Positions 39,233 through 52,233 of a stretch of 64,000 bases of DNA are shown in pieces. Source of the DNA: Ficedula albicollis (lineage: Eukaryota > Chordata > Aves > Passeriformes > Muscicapidae); contig NC_021677.1 in assembly GCF_000247815.1 (NCBI RefSeq), forward strand, positions 39,685,717-39,749,716, in the 5' to 3' direction. Below the pieces are notes generated by a model, which was not told the DNA's origin, did no database searches, and saw only the letters and a list, made by a program, of their open reading frames with translations. The position numbers were made by a program, and so were the translations under genes. Each line of letters begins with the position of its first letter. Position 1 is the first letter of the stretch.

Positions 39233-39531
39233 ATTAGAATATAGTCAATCTTTGTCAGCAGTGAAACATGCTGTGTTTCATAATTATTATTTATAATTAA
39301 GGAATTGGTAAAAGAGTTATAAGGGCATGCTGACAGCAGTTAACTTATATTAGAATACAGTCAATCTTTGTCAGCAGTGAAGCATGCTGTGTTTCATAAT
39401 TATTATTTATAATTGTATTAGAATATAGTCAATCTTTGTCAGCAGTGAAACATGCTGTGTTTCATAATTATTATTTATAATTAAGGAATTGGTAAAAGAG
39501 TTATAAGGGCATGCTGACAGCAGTTAACTTA
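39233..39531. repeat. Three-copy repeat with truncated middle unit (116 + 68 + 115 bp)
   Basis: ATTAGAATAYAGTCAATCTT begins at 39233, 39349 and 39417. The first and third copies are long and nearly identical, through GGGCATGCTGACAGCAGTTA. The middle one stops after TTATTTATAATT and carries its own substitutions (ATACAG, GAAGCATG). Confidence 0.93.
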
Positions 39532-42500
39532 GTAGCAAACCTGAAATTGGCCATAATTGCTGTAATAAATCAATTTGACCAGGATTATTGCTAGTGTAAA
39601 ACTAATAGTCTGTGAGAGCAATATGATATTAAAGACAGCTCCCTCTCAGATATTAGTGACTAGAAATTTAGAATGTAAAACTAAATTCCTAATATAGAAT
39701 ATAAAACTAATAGAGCTGCTGATAAAAATTAAGGTTAAATCTTTCCCAAAGCTTCAACAATCAAGGAACAGATGAAGATAAGTAACAGGAAAACTTGGTC
39801 AAATTTTGAGGCTGACAAGAAAACACAAGCCAGCATGCTACCCCAAATCTGGCAGCCTGAATGCCTAAAGCAGTCTCGGTGTCATTAAGCTCCCTGCCCT
39901 GGCAGTGCTGGGCGAGTTGTGTTTTTGCATCATTAAGGGAAGAGCAAGGGACGCTGCTGGAATGATCCCACAATGAAACAATAAGCATTGCCCTTTCAGC
40001 TCTTCTACCCACAACACTTGATTAAAACTAACATTAGGATCAATCAGCACAGTAGTCAAACTGCATATTCAAATTTCTATTCGTTCCAAACAAATCTTTC
40101 CAGCACAATATCTGTGTTTAGTGCCAGTCATGGCTTCTTCTCTCTAACATATCTGTAGGACTTTTGGCCAGTTTTGTCATTAGAGCACCCACACCACTCT
40201 TGCCTTCAAGGAACCTTATTCAAAAGCAAAGGATGTCTCTTCTCGGGCCATACTTATCATGGTCCTGGCATGTAACCAGACTCCAAATTGTGAAAATACA
40301 AATTACTAATATCTCTTGCAGACTATGTTCTCTTTCATATTGCCCGAGCAACACTGGACACTTTCCTGCAGTGTAAAGATTTCCAAATTCCAAATATGTC
40401 AGAAGATGAGTGATGAGCCAGTGACAAATCCATGAAAGGTTACACTACATCTTTCTCAGGCCTATTTTCCCCTTACCCCTTAGAAGTGTATCCCAGGGTA
40501 CCCTTCAAAGTATTATCAGTTTATAAAGAGAAGAAGGGAAACTTTTTGGTGTGTATTTATCAGTCTTTAAAAACCAGTAAATCTTCGTACATCCACATAC
40601 AAGCCCAGTAGATCTAGAAGCTCACCAGAGTAAAAGCTGAAAATGTTAGGTAAAAATTTGAAATGTTTTTAAGAAGTTAAAAGGTGAAAAATAAAACTTC
40701 CTATATCTATCTTAAATGCTTTAAAAGTACTGACACATTGGTTTGTAATGTTGTGTATATTAATTTAAAATAAACTAACCCTTAGTAAAGATTAAATTAT
40801 TTTGAGTAACACAGATACAACAGGAAATGAGTTTGTACATATATGTAAATTCAAACTGCACTTAGGAAGATTATTTACTCCTTTTCTTATGAGAAAGAAT
40901 GATGCAGACTATAAAATCATAAGAGCAAAATCAATGCTAAAATTATTAACTGAATATATAAGAAATATGCATAGAACAAGCACTACAGTGAAGCAAGAAG
41001 CCACTACTGCAGTGTTCAGCTGATCCATAACCAACTTCATTAAACTGCTAAAAGGAGAAAGAAGGTCACTGTTGTTGTTGTTGTTGCAAAACCCATCTCC
41101 CTTTTACTTTATTCATAATTTTTTAAGAACAACTCTTCGCATTATCAGCTGTTACAGGAGCACATACCCTTCTCTCCCACCAGCCCACTCGTGCACATCT
41201 TAAAATTCTGACACTGAGGGCTTACCATCCATTCCAGCTCAGAACAGAGGTCCACAAATAACAAGACTGCAGGACTAATACCACACAAGTGCAAGGAATG
41301 TATTGAGTTTAATTAAAAATTTGCAGGTGATGAAATCATCTTTTCATTCCTGAGACAGGATAACAAGTAATGCTGTTGGAGCTACCTCCACTTTGTTTTC
41401 TTGTAGTGGCCACATATGGAAAGGATGGAAACCTTGCAGTCCACAGGGAAGCTTGTGTGAATTATGACTGGTGAAACATGCTGAGCAAGAAATTTGGACC
41501 CTGGCAGAGGAGAGCCTGGGTATATTCACTGTGTATCTGCACAGCTGCAGAAAGAAACAGCATTGCTTTACAATGACTTTTAATTAAACAGACCTGAAAC
41601 AAAGTGGAATGTGTATTTTAGTGACTCTCCAGCCTACTCTCTCAGTAGAGTAGGCAAAAATCAGGACCAAACTGGGAAATTTAGATAGGCCTGTGAAGTT
41701 AAAGATGTCCAATGATGATTTTATCCATTAGGATGTCAGGTACTGATGTCACTCACTATTCAGCAGAAATCTGATTAATGAATCAACACATAGCTCACTT
41801 TGATAACATAGAAGGTGGATATTCCTCCACAGAGCTATATGCCTTAAAATAACGACATTGCAACTTCTAGACTGGCATTTTATTTCTGAAAATACTATCC
41901 AAATAACAGGTTTCAGGCAAAAATTTTGGCAAGTTGAGGGTTAGCAGCTTATGAGAAGCTAAAAATGAGGTGGTCTTCTGTACCAGCCTCCTCCATCTCT
42001 TGTATCTCTTTTATGGAAGAGATTTTATTTACACATGATAAGACAACAGCTTTAAAATTATCTCATCATATAAATGATAGAAGCCTCTAAAGTTTTTTTA
42101 TTTTTCTCTCCACATCAGAAAATGAGTCTGGTAATGCTTTGACTAGAGTCAATAGAACTGTCCCTATGCAATTACACACAAAATCTGCAACGGGATTTGC
42201 TAGTGCATAAAAAGTCAGAGCCAATGCAATTGATATGCAAAGGGTTTTCATGATGCATGGTCAATTATGAGCATTTTCCTTTCTTTTTTTCTGGAATGCC
42301 TAATTTCAGAATCAGGGGAATATTCAATACCAAATACCAATTTGAAAAGGTACAATTCTGCAACAAGTACTCAAAGCATTCAAATTCTGTTTCAGAACAG
42401 CTTCTGTGGCATTAAATGATGCCTGAAGTGGATGAAGGTTGCAGCATCAGGTCTGATATGAGTAAGGGCCAACAATGTCAGAAGGAAACAAATAAAGGCC

Positions 42501-43726
42501 ATTCAGAAGAAATGCCTTCAGAAAATTCTCTCCTCCTTATTCTTCTGTAGTAGTGTTAAATAAAATCCTATCTTTCTGATCAGCTCAAATTCCTAAGACT
42601 GAAAATAATTCTGCCTATCCCACACCATGATAGAGGTCATGACTACTGAGAACTGAAAACTTTATTGTCCAACAAGCCACCAGAGTACTGCCCACTGTTC
42701 TCTTAAATTGTTCCAGAAATATATGCTGAAATAGAAATGGGAAGGAACTGGTTGGTTTTTCACCACTACTAATGGTATACTTCAGTTCAGACTTTTCTCT
42801 ACACATTCTCCCATATTTACAGATAGCTGCTCAGTCTAGAGAAGCTAGAAAAGCTGCAATGTGGAATATTATATCTATATTCTCTCTAGTCTAGTTACAA
42901 AACCCCATCTTTATAGTCATGGGTTTATTACTAGATAATCATGTACTAGCACAATGTGATGTGCTTATTTCCATCACTAAAGGGAATGTAGAGTTCTTTG
43001 TTCATCCTCTACAGTCTGCCTCAGACAAAATATTGGCTTCAGTTAATTCAGTGAAAAATTTACTGCAACTGGATCAGCATATTCTACATTCTATTTTGAG
43101 AACTTTACATGATAAGCACCTTTCAGTCATTCATTTCCCTTCTCTTGCATGGGAGTTTTTGTGGCAATCCTGAAAAACCACAAAACAAAATATTTATTCT
43201 TATCTGGATATGACTGGTATTCCTGTTTGCATTTTAAAAAAACAGAGCTGTCTCCCAATTCTCATCTCCTGTGTGCATCTGCTAGTGTCTGAGCTGTAAG
43301 ATAAAATTTAAGAGTCTTGGCCATGCCTAGGGAACACATAAAGACCTCTGCTCCCTGTGGCTTCCCCTAGAGCTTAGATACTGGCAGCCAGATTACCCTG
43401 CAGCTAAAAGCAGGAGCTGCTGGCTACTGAAATGCATACTGACAAACCAGGCATGGCCACTGCCCCCAGGGCTTAGTTCACAGAGCCTGCAGTAGTGATT
43501 GCCATTATTCATTCAGACAGCAAAATATTAGATTACATAGACTGTTCCTGAGGCAGCTTGCACACTGCACAGCTCTTAATTTTCTGTTATTGGTCTGTTT
43601 GATCTCAGGAGCACCAGCAGAAAAGTCATCTTTTGGGGGAAAAGAGGGCCTAGCATCCTGTGGACAATCAGGTTTCACAGAAGGAGAAGTATATTAAATA
43701 TATGCTTTGACCTATTACCCACCAAA
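39532..43726. other. Intergenic, no gene recognised
   Basis: AT-rich DNA. A five-copy GTT trinucleotide run sits at about 41071-41085; otherwise nothing recognised. Confidence 0.55.
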
Positions 43727-43873
43727 CCAAACAGTACAAACCCCACAGATTGTTTGGCATGAAAAAAAGCATTATGCAAACTACTGGGGAATAGATGTAG
43801 CCAAACAGTACAAACCCCACAGACTGTTTGGCATGAAAAATAGCATTATGCAAACTACTGGGGAATAGATGTA
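43727..43873. repeat. 74-bp tandem duplication
   Basis: Copies begin CCAAACAGTACAAACCCCAC at 43727 and 43801 and end GGGGAATAGATGTA, with about two differences (GATTGT/GACTGT, AAAAAG/AAATAG). Confidence 0.92.
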
Positions 43874-44990
43874 CAGCATGCTAGTGGAACAAGAAAAGAG
43901 TAAAATGAAAGAAGTTCCATCTGAATGGTAGTCCAAAAATTTTGTTTCTCAGCACTCACTCAAAAGATTGAGGGGAGCAGAGAGTGTCTCATGTCCCTTG
44001 TACAGATGCCAGCAAACTTCCTGCTCAAAAAAGTGTTCTGTATATATAAAATCCAGGGCTTGCCTTCAATATTCAGTGGAGTGTGAGATACCATACCAAA
44101 CCCCTCTGGGCATGTCTAAATCAGTGGTTTAACTTGGATCATTTTTCAAGTGCATCTCCTAATATCACTGTCCAGTTCTCTTTATTCACACTGCAGAGTG
44201 GTGCCTGAGTACAAAAACTGAATATGTGCCCCAAGAACACCCCTCATGCACTGTCTCCACAAAGAGGCACTAAATCAGGGGACTGTATTCGTGCTAATCC
44301 AGGCTCTATCCCACTACCAAAGGATTAGCTCTAAATGGAGCCAAAAAGTATATCAGTCATTATTAATACAGGAAGGTAAACCCAGATGCTATCTATAATA
44401 TTTTTCTGCTTTTCAGATCCTCTCACTAATCCAAGAGCTCAAGACTGAACATCTTACAAATGCATGTACTTGAAAACTGCCTTCTTTTCTGTATTTCATT
44501 CACATATTATCACACTCAGCTTGCACTCTAAGGTGATGTAAGGTACATTATTGATTGTGACACAGAGATGAAACAGCCATTTACCATCCCTGCCAGCTTC
44601 GTGACCTTGACCTAACCATCTTCTTCTTAGATAGTTTTGGAAACTGCAAAATGCATTTCCTGTCTGAAAATTACAGCAACTGGATAAATAAAATGGTAGC
44701 TAGCAAGAAAGAAGTGAAAACAATTTATGTTTTGTATGTGAAAAGAAGACAATATGCATAGGTAAGAAATGAAAAACAAAAATTTTGAGTTTTAAATTGA
44801 GGTGAAAATAAAATTATGGAAAAACAGGGACAGTTGTGTGTAACTGCCTGTGAAAATGACTAACAGTACCTTTACTCAAGACATAGAAATGTCTCCATTC
44901 CCTTTTACCCCTGTCCACACTGTGAGGCAGCAATGTGAATATATGTGTTAAATACCATGATACAAGTAATTGTTTCACACTTACATAATT
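43874..44990. other. Intergenic, no gene recognised
   Basis: Nothing recognised between the 74-bp duplication and the minus-strand LTR. Confidence 0.55.
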
Positions 44991-45545
44991 TAACCCCAGT
45001 CAGCAACTAAGCATCACAGAGCTGTTCACTGATTCCCCAGCCCTCTAGTGGGTAGAAGACTCAAGTAAAAAAAAAAATTAACCTTGTTGGTTGAGATAAA
45101 ACCAGTTCAATAATTAAAACAAAATATAACATTAATAGTAGCAATAATGACAATGATTGCAACAATAATTGTAATGAACAGGAGAGGGAGAGAAAGGAAT
45201 TAAACCCAAGAACAAGAGATTCATGATGTAACTTTTCACCACCCAGTGACTAATGTCCAGCAAGCAGATTTCAGCAGCTCCTGGATTACTCCCCCCAGTT
45301 TATCTACTGAGCATGGCATTCTATGGTATGGAATGTCCCTTTGGCCAGTCTGGTCACCTGTCCTGGCCAGGCTCCCTCCCAGCTTTTTGTGCAGCTCCTC
45401 ACTGGCAGAGCATGAGAAATCCTTGACTCAGGGTAAGCAACACTTACAATGGCTAAAACACCAGCGTGTTATCAACACTGTTCTCCTGCTGAATTCAGAA
45501 CACTGCAGTGTACCCTTCTGCAGCAGCATTGGTGGCTACTTAAAG
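44991..45545 (-). mobile_element. Solo LTR of an endogenous retrovirus, minus strand
   Basis: This is the reverse complement of the same LTR family as 23527-24163. It starts with TTTAACCCCAGTCAGCAACT, contains CCCCCCAGTTTATCTACTGA (a degenerate TATA region read backwards) and the block CTGGCCAGGCTCCCTCCCAG, and runs out near 45545. Translations of the two copies in matching orientation give similar peptides, which confirms the relationship. No internal viral genes. Confidence 0.78.
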
Positions 45546-46737
45546 CGCAGGGCATGGGAATACCAGAAAGCAAATTTAAAAAAAAAATCTGGAATATTTT
45601 CAGGATCGTTAGGTGTATAAAATAATGTTCCCCAAATGCTGAGCCATTTCCAGAGGTGTAGAAGTAATAGAGACAACCAAGGTTAACTATAGGACTAGGC
45701 TTTTCTTTAGTCAGGCTTGTGCAGCTGGACTTAAACTTCAGGCAGCACAAGCCAGACCAGTGCTGTCACTGTGTGACATGTACTGCTACTTCAGTTATTA
45801 GTAGCAATATTTCCCTTTAATTTTGTGTTATCATTTCTATCATAAAAATAGCTTCCCATTACACTCGAGTGAAAAGAAACAATTACACACCGGAATATGA
45901 TGAAAATCGAATTTTAACAAGATTTGTGAGTTTAATGATTGTTTGCTGTACAAATACGTTTCAGAAGGCTGAGAAGCTATTCATCAGGAAGATCTGTATC
46001 ATTTATTCATATGACCTTTAAATGAAAACACATTCTGAGGACTCTTTCCACAACCTATATGAAACAAGTGATAAAATCTAACTGGATGCCATACAACATC
46101 TTTGGTTATCCTACAAATTTACTTTGCTCTCTTCAATCATAGAAATATTTATTGATTTGTTTAAAGTTATTTGCTTGCAAACAGCATCACCCCTTCTCTC
46201 CAGCCCACCTCATTCATAATTGATCACTCCTCATTTTCCTCTTATATTTAGTGCAATATTTATACTGCCAAAATTAATACTTAGTACTGGAAAATATTAT
46301 CCAACCAGCATATATTTGAATGTAATAATTACTGTAAAGACACTGGTGAAGACTAATAACTAAGCCTTTCCAAAATCAGGCTGGATGAAGAAAAAGAGAA
46401 CAGTATCTGCACAGGGAAACATCTCACCAAGAGCCAAGAAGTGAAAACCTAATGGCTTTTTCTTCAACAAACTTTTGCCCTGATCCAGGCACATTTTAGC
46501 TAGGCATGATGAAAATCTGCTAAATACAATTTGTCCTTGGCTGGGTTTACAGCCAAACCTTACCCAGTAGCATTTTGGTTGGGCCTGCTGCTGCTGACAC
46601 TTGTCACTGAGTTACTTTCTGATGGGAGACAAGAGATGAAACCCAAGATCCAGCCACTTACACATTTATACAGACCTGGTTAACTACCAGTAGACAGAAT
46701 TATTCAGACTTGAAAAAGTGTGTCTGAGGTCAAATAT
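45546..46737. other. Intergenic, no gene recognised
   Basis: AT-rich DNA with no supported feature. Confidence 0.55.
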
Positions 46738-46835
46738 GGGTACTATATTGCATTTTGCTTGCTGGGGCAGCTACCTTGCTCCTGGTGGGTACTATATTGG
46801 TTTTTGCTTGCTGGGGCAGCTACCTTGCTCCTGAG
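46738..46835. repeat. 49-bp tandem duplication
   Basis: GGGTACTATATTG starts copies at 46738 and 46787, each ending CAGCTACCTTGCTCCTG. Differences lie near GCATTTTG/GTTTTTG. It is directly followed by a 173-bp duplication. Confidence 0.9.
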
Positions 46836-47178
46836 AACCTGGGAGTGTGCGGTCAGCACATGTGTACAGCCCTCAGCCTTCATGAAAAAAATAATGACAG
46901 AAAGCAGTTTTTTGTATGACTTCTGGATAATTGACTGAAATGATGGTTCTTTGTGCCATTTACTAACTCCTACAGTAGAAAACGTGATGAAGTGGGAAGA
47001 ATTGCGAGAACCTGGGAGTGTGCTGTCAGCACATGTGTACAGCCCTCAGCCTTCATGAAAAAAATAATGACAGAAAGCAGTTTTTTGTATGACTTCTGGA
47101 TAATTGACTGAAATGATGGTTCTTTGTGCCATTTACTAACTCCTACAGTAGAAAACGTGATGAAGTGGGAAGAATTGC
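46833..47178. repeat. 173-bp tandem duplication, nearly identical copies
   Basis: Copies at 46833-47005 and 47006-47178, from GAGAACCTGGGAGTGTG to GAAGTGGGAAGAATTGC. I see one substitution (GCGGTC/GCTGTC), so under 1% divergence. Open frames in opposite orientations across it are by-products. Confidence 0.95.
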
Positions 47179-48337
47179 AATGAAACACAGCTTCTGTCAG
47201 ACATCTGATTTGAACTTTTTCAGCAGCTAGGTCTGAAATAAATGCAACTGGATCGAGACACGAAGATTCATTTATGAATTCTCTAAGCAACATTTTGACT
47301 CTTTCTCTGATGAATCTTGTTTGACACATCTGTTTTTACAGAATAGTTGTTAATTTCTCAATTAATCATAATGTATAAATGATAACATTTTTCTTTTAGA
47401 AGAAAATGCTTTCTGGCATACTACTATAATGAACCACTTCCATCTATCTATTTGAACTTCATTTTTTCAATCATAACTGAAATTGACATAAAGTTTAGGC
47501 ACTCTGCTAAAAGTAAAATTATAACCAGAATCATGACATCTAAGATACAATGTCTGTATTAAAAGGAAAGCTTTTAAAAATATGTTTACGTTCTAATGAA
47601 AAGTTAAAATCTCTGCTGACTCATAGCACATACAACGATATCAGTCATAAAGAAGGAATAGAATTTACATCTGAGTGGTTCAAGCAGCACAAAATTTTTC
47701 CATCTTAATCAAAAGTTCAGGAAAAATGTATGACATCCAAACATATGCAATTGAAATGGGTACTGAAGGATTTTTAACAAAACTATAACAGGGTATAATT
47801 CAATTGATTACCCAAACTATGTGGTATTTTGCTCTTTCGTAGAAACAAATGGTTGTAAAAGAGGGAGCACTCATTAATTTCCCAGCGAATTTCCCACACT
47901 GGTTTGAGTGGTGCACAGGCTGTCTACAGTTTGAAGAGGAGACACTTTACTGAATTAGTCAGTGGGACCTCATTGAAATGACTCAGCCCACAAACACTCT
48001 TTAGAATTTACTTAGCGTTCATGGCAGATGCAATTTAGAGCAGTCTCATGCATTGTCACATCACTGCTGTGCTCAAAAGTTGAAGGATACTGAAGAAAAC
48101 TATTCATATACTGTCCCAGGTTTAAATATTTAATGAATTACCATAGGCCTCATTTTAAGTGTCACAACTGTTTCCTTTTTCTTGCCACAATACTCGAGAC
48201 ACTGTGACACTAGGTGAAATGTTTCTTGACAGAGAGAAGAGGTATCATCTGCCTTGTGAGGTGTTTGTAGGCTTTTTTAAGTTGGAGATTTTGGGTGTCA
48301 GCCTTATGCTGTCATCAGAAGAAAGGCTTGCCAGAAA

Positions 48338-48397
48338 GCTACTCTAATTGCCACTGCTACTCTAATTGCCACTGGCACTCAATTGCCACCGGCACTC
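48338..48397. repeat. 18-bp imperfect short tandem repeat, three copies
   Basis: GCTACTCTAATTGCCACT at 48338 and 48356 is followed by a degenerate third copy (GGCACTCAATTGCCACC). Confidence 0.8.
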
Positions 48398-49489
48398 TGG
48401 CCTCAAATACCTCAGATGGAGCTGAAGGGGTTGAGCTCTGATTGTCACTGGGAAGGGCTTCGTCATGTGGAGCTCCAGGCTCTGCCTCACCTGAGTCTAA
48501 CGCTACAATGTGCTTGGAATGGACCTTGACCTGACAGTCTAGACATTTCCTGTAGGAGAATGTGGATGGGGGAAAATAACCTGTAGTCTTCTCCTCACCC
48601 TTTGGCAGCCCCTCTCAAAGTTCAGCTCTCTTGGAGCTCTTGGCTTTGTCTCTTTTCTAGCCCCAGTCCAAGGGTCAGATACAAGTAGCCAAAAGATTTT
48701 CCCTACCAGAGTCCCCATCCTGTGGTACAGAGGAGAAAATTGGTAGGAGATACCATCTGTGGAGCCTTCCCCTACCTTATTCAGCTTTCAAACCCTTTTC
48801 AACTCCCTTCAGCTGGAGCTCTTGGCTTTGTCTCTCTCCTGACCTTAACATAAGCCTAGGCATGGGATGAACTTTAGCCTGAGATGCCCAGTGTTATCCC
48901 AGTGGGACAAACAAGTGTTCTGGTACAAGCTCTTTGATCACACTACCCCACCACTGATGCTCCCCCTTGCACCCCCACTGCACCTGGAGCTATGGCCTTC
49001 TTGTCTCTATCCTAATTCTCACCCCAGGCACTGCCTAAGCCTTAGACCTAGACTTCCCAGCATGGCCCAGAAGTCTGAGAGATAACTCTTTTTCCTCCCT
49101 TCAATGAGAGGCAGGGGTTGCTACAAAAATGGGTAGTTGGAAAGTATCTGTGTATGTCCTAGGCCAACCTGCAGACTGTGTTGAGAAGGTCAAGCTGCCC
49201 TTCCCCATTTTGTGACAGGCAGATTTTAAACACAAGTTTAGAGCTCTGTCTCGTTCTATTTCTTACAGATGAAGTCCTTAGGCAAAAAAGAAAGAGCTCT
49301 AAAAAAATAAAATTCTAAGCATGTTCCCAAATTAGAATTGGTTTATGACAGAATTTCTGCTTTAAAGGATTCTTTGATTGTTAAAACTATGCCAATGTTG
49401 GTATTTATAATAGCAGTATATCATTACTGAGATAATAAAATGCATTATTTCAAATCAAACATTTCTACTATATCAAATAGAGGTTAGAC

Positions 49490-49709
49490 ATCTTGAGCAA
49501 CATTAGACATCTGAAAAGATCAGTAGTTATAAATTCTCAGTAAATTAATACCTATAACCTCTGTTAGAGGAATCGATCTAAGTGACTAAGCAGGCACTAA
49601 TCTTGAGCAACATTAGACATCTGCAAAGATCAGTAGGTATAAATTCTCAGTAAATTAATACCTATAACCTCTGTTAGAGGAATCGATCTAAGTGACTAAG
49701 CAGGCACTC
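49490..49709. repeat. 110-bp tandem duplication
   Basis: Copies at 49490-49599 and 49600-49709, from ATCTTGAGCAACATTAGACA to GACTAAGCAGGCACT, with two substitutions (CTGAAA/CTGCAA, GTAGTT/GTAGGT). Confidence 0.94.
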
Positions 49710-51578
49710 GAACAATTCCTTTCTGGAAAGTGATATCGTTCTCTATTGTGAAATTTTCCATATCCAAAGGAAACTTCAGTGAATGGAGATATCAAACTTT
49801 CAGAGAGTATGCTATAGCACAGGGAACATTATTATAATCATGCCTATTTCTTTTTCCTGCCCACTTATGTCAAGCAGGTATGTGTGTGATGCCTATTGGA
49901 GCTAGTATTTTTGCAGGAATTACAATTTGTGAGTGATTTATTTTGAATAAATGCAGTAAGAAAGAACAACATTCCCACATCTACTTCAACAGAAGAGTTT
50001 TTACTGACCCTTTTAGGTGCAGGGAATGGCCAAATCCAAGCATGGCAAAGTAATGTGAAATTGGCAACAGCATGGATAAAACGCCAATTTATGACAATAT
50101 AAAAGAAGGAAACCCTTTGATTTGGGCTTCATAAGTAAATGACCCTTAAAACAAATGCTCATGTAAACAAAAATTGGATTATGTTTGAACTATAGGTTTT
50201 CAAGCAGACTAAAGTGCTGAAATCAACCAGATGTTCTTGTTGATGGGTTTGAGCTATTGACTTCTGCTCCTTCTCATCTCAATGACTGAAAGCTGATTCA
50301 TATTTTCCCAATATACAAACTTTAAAGAAGGTAATTCTTCAGCTGAATTTATGTAATTGCAGAAATTTGAGCAGCCAGATAGCACATTTCCAGAAAATAT
50401 TTTCCATAGTGCTAAGTATATTTTTTTTTTTCTCTCTGGATGCTGGAAGCTCTGATGATAACACATCAGAATATAGAACCTCTAAAACCCCAAATGTAAG
50501 TATGAATTTTAATTTGTATTACGTCCCCAAGTGCTCAAACATCTAGCTAAAACCCTCATATACAGGAACAGTTGCAGGAATGGTAAAACCATTTGCAAAG
50601 GCTGCTCAATAAATGCATTTCTATACTAGAATATAAATACAAAAAGTCCTCAAAAGTCACAAAGAGTACAATCCAAATAGAACTTGTGTGCAATTACTAA
50701 AAATTGAGTAAGGTTATTTTTATAATGTGTAGGGGTGTATATATACATCTATATGTATTCACAATCTGCTCTTTAAGCACAGAAGAAAAAGAAACAGCTT
50801 GGTACAGGTCATGTAAAAGTTGCATGTGCTAAATGTAGTACCCTTGACAAGGTGTCAGGGAGCACATGCCCACCATATGGAGTGCCTAGGTGAGTATGAC
50901 TGGAGGTGATGGCTGGTATGAGGAAAGTCATGCAGCCAGAGAGGTTACATGCATGTGTTTGGATAAGGATATATATGGCTCTAGAGAGAATAAATTCCTG
51001 ATGATGGGTTGTAATCAATCGATGGTAATGCTGCATGTATCTGCATATTAAAGTGGTGGGTAGTGATAATATGCATGATTGTGATGGTGGGCAGACGGTG
51101 ATAACAAGATGTGTGAACAGTAGGAGGTGATGGGTATGCATGGTGAAATGAGTGGGTTGCAAGGATACGTGTGTGATGCTGAGTGTGGTGGTGCTGTGGG
51201 GAGCATATAGCAGCATATGCACCGTGCGGGTATTTGTGTGATGTGGACCTGCTGTTCTTGACAGAAGTAGGTGGTGCTCTCAGGCAGCAGTTTATGTGAA
51301 GAGACAGGTCATTATTCATACAGGTGTGCTTTGCTCACACAGATGGGGTCTACAGCCAACAGAATAAATAAGCATTTACTGAGTATTTTGTGTGTATGCT
51401 TGTGCTGAGGGAGTGTTGATGCAGTGAACAAGTGTGAGGGTCTGTGTGAGCAAGTGAATAGCCACATCTGGTTAATACAGATTATTATTAATAATAATGG
51501 TCAGGTGGTATGTACAGAATGGTGGTGGTGGTGGTACATGAAAATTGTTTTAGTGGTTATATACAAGCATGTAAGGAC

Positions 51579-51706
51579 AGACTGTATACTCAAAACAATA
51601 ATTCATAGGGAGAAGAGACATATTACCCAGAAGGAGAGGTGTAGATTGTATACTCAAGACAATAATTCATAGGAAGAAGAGACATATTACCCAGAAGGAG
51701 AGGTGT
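51579..51706. repeat. 64-bp tandem duplication
   Basis: Copies at 51579-51642 and 51643-51706 share TGTATACTCAA and end in CCCAGAAGGAGAGGTGT. A few mismatches separate them (AGACTG/AGATTG, AAAACA/AAGACA, GGGAGA/GGAAGA). Confidence 0.9.
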
Positions 51707-51935
51707 ATGGGAAGGTCATGCTCTTCTTTTTGTAAGAAAAGTTTGCTTCCAGAGAACAGAGATGCAGTATTAGGACTATCTGAAGATGTTAATGTGTGTT
51801 TAGAATTGCTGGTGTGGATGAGGGGTTCAAGGTGTCAGTGTCTGCCTAGAGATGACAATATGAGGTACTATTGGTGTACGTATGTTCATCTAGAATTGGG
51901 GTGTATGTAAAAAATAGCACAGTATAGGTCAATGT

Positions 51936-52233
51936 GTAGAAGTGGTCAGTGGGTACAGCGTGGAAGAAGTTATGTAGTGTTTGCTACATATATACAGCTT
52001 ATGAATGGAGATGGTGCCAATGGTTTGTGCCACTGTACAGGCTCAGGAGCGTTTATAGCCTCCCCTGGAGTGGATAAAATCCTCGTAGAAGTGGTCAGTG
52101 GGTACAGTGTGGAAGAAGTTATGTAGTGTTGGCTACATATATGCAGCTTATGAATGGAGATGGTGCCAGTGGTTTGTGCCACTGTACAGGCTCAGGAGCA
52201 TTTATAGCCTCCCCTGGAGTGGATAAAATCCTA
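51936..52233. repeat. 149-bp tandem duplication
   Basis: Copies at 51936-52084 and 52085-52233, beginning GTAGAAGTGGTCAGTGGGT and ending in GTGGATAAAATCCT. I count about five substitutions between them, roughly 3%. Confidence 0.92.

Larger units (their letters stand above)
47179..50799. other. Intergenic, no gene recognised
   Basis: Outside the duplications listed, nothing was recognised. At 48430-49080 similar phrases (GGAGCTCTTGGCTTTGTCTC and variants) recur at irregular spacing, suggesting an old degenerate repeat. Confidence 0.5.

Noticed and set aside
38470..39531. Regularly repeated units considered as a CRISPR array
   Set aside because: The repeats are direct tandem duplications without unique spacers in an avian genome.
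50809..51319. Minus-strand His/Thr-rich frames of 112-137 codons
   Set aside because: Low-complexity translation of a TG-rich stretch; two overlapping frames are equally open.
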